From contig DGXB01000109.1 in NCBI GenBank assembly GCA_002396205.1, positions 1-14,993 on the forward strand: DNA of 14,993 bases, written 5' to 3'. Shown in pieces: positions 12,640 to 14,993 of this stretch. The notes beneath the pieces were generated by a model, which saw nothing but the letters and a program-made list of their open reading frames with translations, was not told the origin of the DNA and ran no database searches. Position 1 is the stretch's first letter. Each line of letters opens with the position of its first letter. Both the position numbers and the translations under genes were made by a program. The DNA is from Bacteroidales bacterium UBA4243 (lineage in GTDB: Bacteria > Bacteroidota > Bacteroidia > Bacteroidales > F082).

Positions 12640-13053
12640 ATGCACTTGGAATATAAAGTATATGAAGCGGACTTTGTGAACGCTGGAGCCGCATCGAGCG
12701 CCATCAAGAAGACCTTGAAGCAGCTCAACGTCAGCCCGCAAATCGTGAAACGGGTGGTCGTCGCCCTCTACGAGGCCGAGGTCAACGCCATCGCACATGC
12801 CTACGGCGGCACCATCTATGCCGACATCGAGCCCGACAAAATCGTGTTGAAGGTGGAAGACAAAGGCCCCGGCATCCCCGACATCGATTGGGCCATGCAG
12901 GAAGGCAACTCCACGGCCTCGCCCGAGGTTCGCAACATGGGCTTCGGAGCGGGCATGGGACTGCCTAACATCCAGAAAAACGTCGACAAACTCAATGTAC
13001 AATCCACCGTCGGCGTGGGAACCACCGTCGAGATGGAGGTGAATTTCGTATAG
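12640..13053 (+). CDS. RsbW-like anti-sigma-type ATP-binding protein
   Basis: This 137-residue single-domain GHKL ATPase is of the anti-sigma regulatory factor (RsbW/SpoIIAB) type. The N-box ALYEAEVNAIAHAYGG (42-57) has E45, N49 and H53. The G1 motif is EDKGPGIPD (73-81), followed by the G2 motif GFGAGMGLPNI (101-111) and GVGTTVEMEV. Such proteins are serine kinases for STAS antagonists and hold sigma factors, but no STAS protein, sigma factor or SpoIIE phosphatase is in the window, so the partner is unknown. In clostridial hydrogenase gene groups similar small ATPases sit beside HydS-type proteins. It is not close to the GHKL ATPase at 8801, which has a different domain layout. Confidence 0.9.
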   Translation: MHLEYKVYEADFVNAGAASSAIKKTLKQLNVSPQIVKRVVVALYEAEVNAIAHAYGGTIYADIEPDKIVLKVEDKGPGIPDIDWAMQEGNSTASPEVRNMGFGAGMGLPNIQKNVDKLNVQSTVGVGTTVEMEVNFV

Positions 13054-13056
13054 GTA

Positions 13057-13077
13057 CAACTAACAACTGACAACTAT
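13057..13077. repeat. Short heptamer repeat before the hydrogenase-like gene
   Basis: CAACTAA, CAACTGA and CAACTAT run in tandem and end inside the ATG of the next gene. The 7-bp period and ACT core resemble the repeat at the nqrB start. It replaces any ribosome-binding site. Confidence 0.5.
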
Positions 13078-14455
13078 GGAAAAGACTCCTTTCTTTCACG
13101 CGCTGAAAATCGATGAAGACAGCTGCATCGGCTGCTCGCATTGCATGAAAATCTGCCCCACCGAGGCCCTTCGTGTGCGCGACGGCAAGGCCGTCCTGAT
13201 GCCCGACCGCTGCGTCGACTGCGGCAACTGCTTCAAGGTATGCCCTACCCGCGCCATCTACATCGAGCAGGACGACTTCGAGGACATCTTCAACTATCCC
13301 GTCCGCGTCGCACTCCTTCCTGCAGTCTTCTTCGGCCAGTTCCCTAACGACATCACAGTGTCGCGCATCTACTGCATTCTCAAGGAATTAGGATTTACGC
13401 ATGTCATCGAGACGGAGTCGTCCATACCGATTTACACGGCTGCAAAAAAGAAATACGCCGCCGAGAACCCCGACATCAGGCCGCTCATCTCGACCTTCTG
13501 TCCGGCCATCGTGCGCCTCATCCAGGTGAAGTTCCCCGGCTTGACCGAGAACCTCATTCCCTTGCGTGCGCCCATCGACATCACGGCGATGTACATCCGC
13601 CGCAAGATCAAGGAAGACATGGCACTGAAGGACGACCAAATCGGCATCTTCTATATCACGCCTTGTGCGGCCAAGATCGCCGCTGTGAAGAACCCTGTGG
13701 GCGAAGAGAAATCGCTCGTCGATGGCGTCATCAACATGGATTCGCTCTATAATCGCGTCTACCATGAAATCAAGAAGCAAGGCAAGGCCTATAAGGAAGT
13801 GAAGCTACCTGTTTCTCAGCTTTCCGCCGATGGTGTCTTGACCTCACTGACCAATGGCGAGCGCCGCCTCAGCGATGCCCAACACTCCTACTCCATCGAC
13901 GAAATCCACAACGTCATTGAGTTCTTGGAAAAGGTGGAGAACGAAGAGATTGAGGATGTCGACTTCCTTGAGTTGCGAGCCTGCGACCAAAGCTGTCCAG
14001 GCGGCATCTTGACTTGCGACAACCGTTTTCTCATCTGTGAGCGTGTGTTTGGTCGCGCCCGAAAGATTGCCGACCGTGAGCGCAAGGGCGAGCAAACCAA
14101 AGACCATGAGCTTGGCGAAGAGCGCAACTATCTGATGCGCAACATGAAAGTGGGCGAAATCCATCCCCGCTCGATGCTCGTCTTGGACGACAATATCGCC
14201 GTGGCCTTGGAGAAGATGAAGAAAATCGACGAATACCGTGCCCGTCTGCCCCAGACCGACTGTGGCATCTGCGGCGCGCCCACCTGCGATGCCTTGGCCC
14301 GCGACATCGTGTGCGACAACGCCGAGCTCACTGATTGTGTCTTCATCCAACGCAATCTCGAAGCCCGAGGCAACATGGACGTTCACGAGTCCTTGCAAAT
14401 CATGGAGGTGATTTGGGGCAAGGCGAAGATGAATGACTATGTGAAGAACAAATAA
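13076..14455 (+). CDS. Ferredoxin / [FeFe]-hydrogenase-like protein, putative sensory (HydS-like)
   Basis: The 459-residue cytoplasmic protein has three parts. Residues ~10-60 form a 2[4Fe-4S] ferredoxin (C17, C20, C23, C27; C46, C49, C52, C56). Residues ~75-325 are a hydrogenase large-subunit domain. L1 is STFCP (139-143), L2 is PCAAK (196-200), and L3 is RACDQSCPGG (301-310). The four H-cluster cysteines are kept (C142, C197, C303, C307), as is K200. The proton-shuttle cysteine of TSCCP is Phe141, and the methionine before L3 is Arg301. Residues ~394-421 are an Fe-S domain (DCGICGAPTC...C421) like those in RnfB and CODH proteins. No PAS domain is visible. Loss of the shuttle cysteine argues against efficient turnover and for sensing, as proposed for HydS-type proteins. 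Assembly would need HydEFG, not present here. It is the last gene of its operon. Confidence 0.87.
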   Translation: MEKTPFFHALKIDEDSCIGCSHCMKICPTEALRVRDGKAVLMPDRCVDCGNCFKVCPTRAIYIEQDDFEDIFNYPVRVALLPAVFFGQFPNDITVSRIYCILKELGFTHVIETESSIPIYTAAKKKYAAENPDIRPLISTFCPAIVRLIQVKFPGLTENLIPLRAPIDITAMYIRRKIKEDMALKDDQIGIFYITPCAAKIAAVKNPVGEEKSLVDGVINMDSLYNRVYHEIKKQGKAYKEVKLPVSQLSADGVLTSLTNGERRLSDAQHSYSIDEIHNVIEFLEKVENEEIEDVDFLELRACDQSCPGGILTCDNRFLICERVFGRARKIADRERKGEQTKDHELGEERNYLMRNMKVGEIHPRSMLVLDDNIAVALEKMKKIDEYRARLPQTDCGICGAPTCDALARDIVCDNAELTDCVFIQRNLEARGNMDVHESLQIMEVIWGKAKMNDYVKNK

Positions 14456-14462
14456 TGTCGCG

Positions 14463-14477
14463 ATGACGCGAAGCGAC
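14463..14477. repeat. Copy of the nqrA interspersed repeat core
   Basis: ATGACGCGAAGCGAC is the exact reverse complement of 4613-4627 inside nqrA. Here it stands between the hydrogenase-like stop codon and the terminator. Confidence 0.65.
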
Positions 14478-14478
14478 A

Positions 14479-14516
14479 AAAAAAATCTCGCCTCCTTTCG
14501 GAAGCGAGATTTTTTT
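14479..14516. terminator. Bidirectional terminator between hydrogenase-like gene and rpsA
   Basis: A 13-bp stem pairs AAAAAAATCTCGC (14479-14491) with GCGAGATTTTTTT (14504-14516), with an inner TCC/GGA pairing. The A and T ends give a U run in both directions, fitting the convergent genes that end at 14455 (plus) and 14531 (minus). Confidence 0.92.
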
Positions 14517-14530
14517 ATCAGGAACTGAAT

Positions 14531-14993
14531 TTATTCGCCTTGTTGGGCTTTCTCTTGCTTCTCAAGGTTTTCCTTCAGACCGGCTAAGACTTCGAGGTCG
14601 CCGAGGGTGCTGTGCTCAATGTTGTCATTGATTTGCTTCACGGTACGCTTGGCTTGCTTGGCGGCCTTGTCGGCAGCCTTTTCCTCTGCGCTCTTGGCAG
14701 GAGCTTCCTTCTCTTCCTCAACCTTAGGCAGGGCGAGGATGATCTTCTTGCTGTCCTTGTTGAATTCAAGCACGCGGAACTCTAAGGTGTCGTCAACCTT
14801 GGCGTTAGTGCCGTCTTCCTTCTTCATGTAGCGGCTGGGGCAGAAGCCTTCCACGCCGTAGGGCAGGCTGACCACCACGCCCTTGTCGGAAGCGCTGATG
14901 ACGGTGCCTTGGTGCATCGAGCCGACGGTGAAGACGGTCTCGAACACGTCCCAAGGATTCTCTTCGAGTTGCTTGTGGCCGAGGCTGAGGCGG
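14531..14993 (-). CDS. rpsA: 30S ribosomal protein S1, C-terminal part (cut by window edge)
   Basis: S1 binds mRNA on the small ribosomal subunit through tandem S1 (OB-fold) domains. The fragment enters in frame as RLSLGHKQLEENPWDVFETVFTVGS, the typical S1 inter-domain sequence. One further S1 domain follows (MHQGTVISASDKGVVVSLPYGVEGFCPSRYM...FRVLEFNKDSKKIILALPK) and then a charged Ala/Lys/Glu-rich tail ending EKQEKAQQGE. The acidic-basic tail is usual for Bacteroidota S1. An apparent GTG start at 14947 is only an internal valine codon. S1 carries extra weight in mRNA binding in Bacteroidota, where Shine-Dalgarno sequences are rare. Confidence 0.95.
   Translation of the reverse strand, partial: RLSLGHKQLEENPWDVFETVFTVGSMHQGTVISASDKGVVVSLPYGVEGFCPSRYMKKEDGTNAKVDDTLEFRVLEFNKDSKKIILALPKVEEEKEAPAKSAEEKAADKAAKQAKRTVKQINDNIEHSTLGDLEVLAGLKENLEKQEKAQQGE

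Noticed and set aside
13844..14479. Minus-strand open frame (211 codons) opposite the hydrogenase-like gene
   Set aside because: It is antisense to conserved Fe-S motifs, runs into the terminator region and has no family-like sequence.

Overview
The window reads as chromosome of a Bacteroidales-type bacterium (phylum Bacteroidota). Three things suggest this: a complete Na+-translocating NADH:quinone reductase (nqr) operon of Bacteroidota type, repeated -7 boxes matching the Bacteroides consensus TAnnTTTG, and starts with few Shine-Dalgarno sequences. No rRNA, tRNA, CRISPR array or transposase was seen.

Left part (1-5595, minus strand): a tight nqrABCDEF operon, with nqrF cut by the window edge. 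It is preceded, with a 1-base gap, by a small NuoE-like thioredoxin-fold [2Fe-2S] protein. Two short repeat families lie inside nqrA as in-frame coding sequence, and a 7-bp repeat runs through the start of nqrB.

Middle (5596-7464): a divergent promoter region, then aspA (aspartate ammonia-lyase, making fumarate) with a strong terminator. NQR and fumarate-producing AspA fit an anaerobe that respires fumarate. The aspA -7 box lies between two 19-21 base inverted repeats, which could be an operator or an invertible promoter.

Right part (7544-14455, plus strand): DRTGG-domain protein, PHP phosphoesterase, GHKL ATPase, [accessory island], second DRTGG protein, RsbW-like ATPase, and a ferredoxin/[FeFe]-hydrogenase-like protein. 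The last keeps the four H-cluster cysteines but lacks the proton-shuttle cysteine. This set resembles the putative sensory, HydS-type gene group found near electron-bifurcating hydrogenases in Clostridia and Thermotogae. The NuoE-like gene upstream of nqrA is of a type also found in such groups. I infer a redox- or hydrogen-sensing system, and this is the most interesting content of the window.

The operon appears split by an AT-rich island (about 9350-12240). The island holds a 3'-truncated rhuM remnant, an AT-rich tandem repeat, an exported CsgG-fold protein with a long structured leader, and a MntA/HepT toxin-antitoxin pair. The window ends in a bidirectional terminator and the 3' part of rpsA (ribosomal protein S1) on the minus strand.
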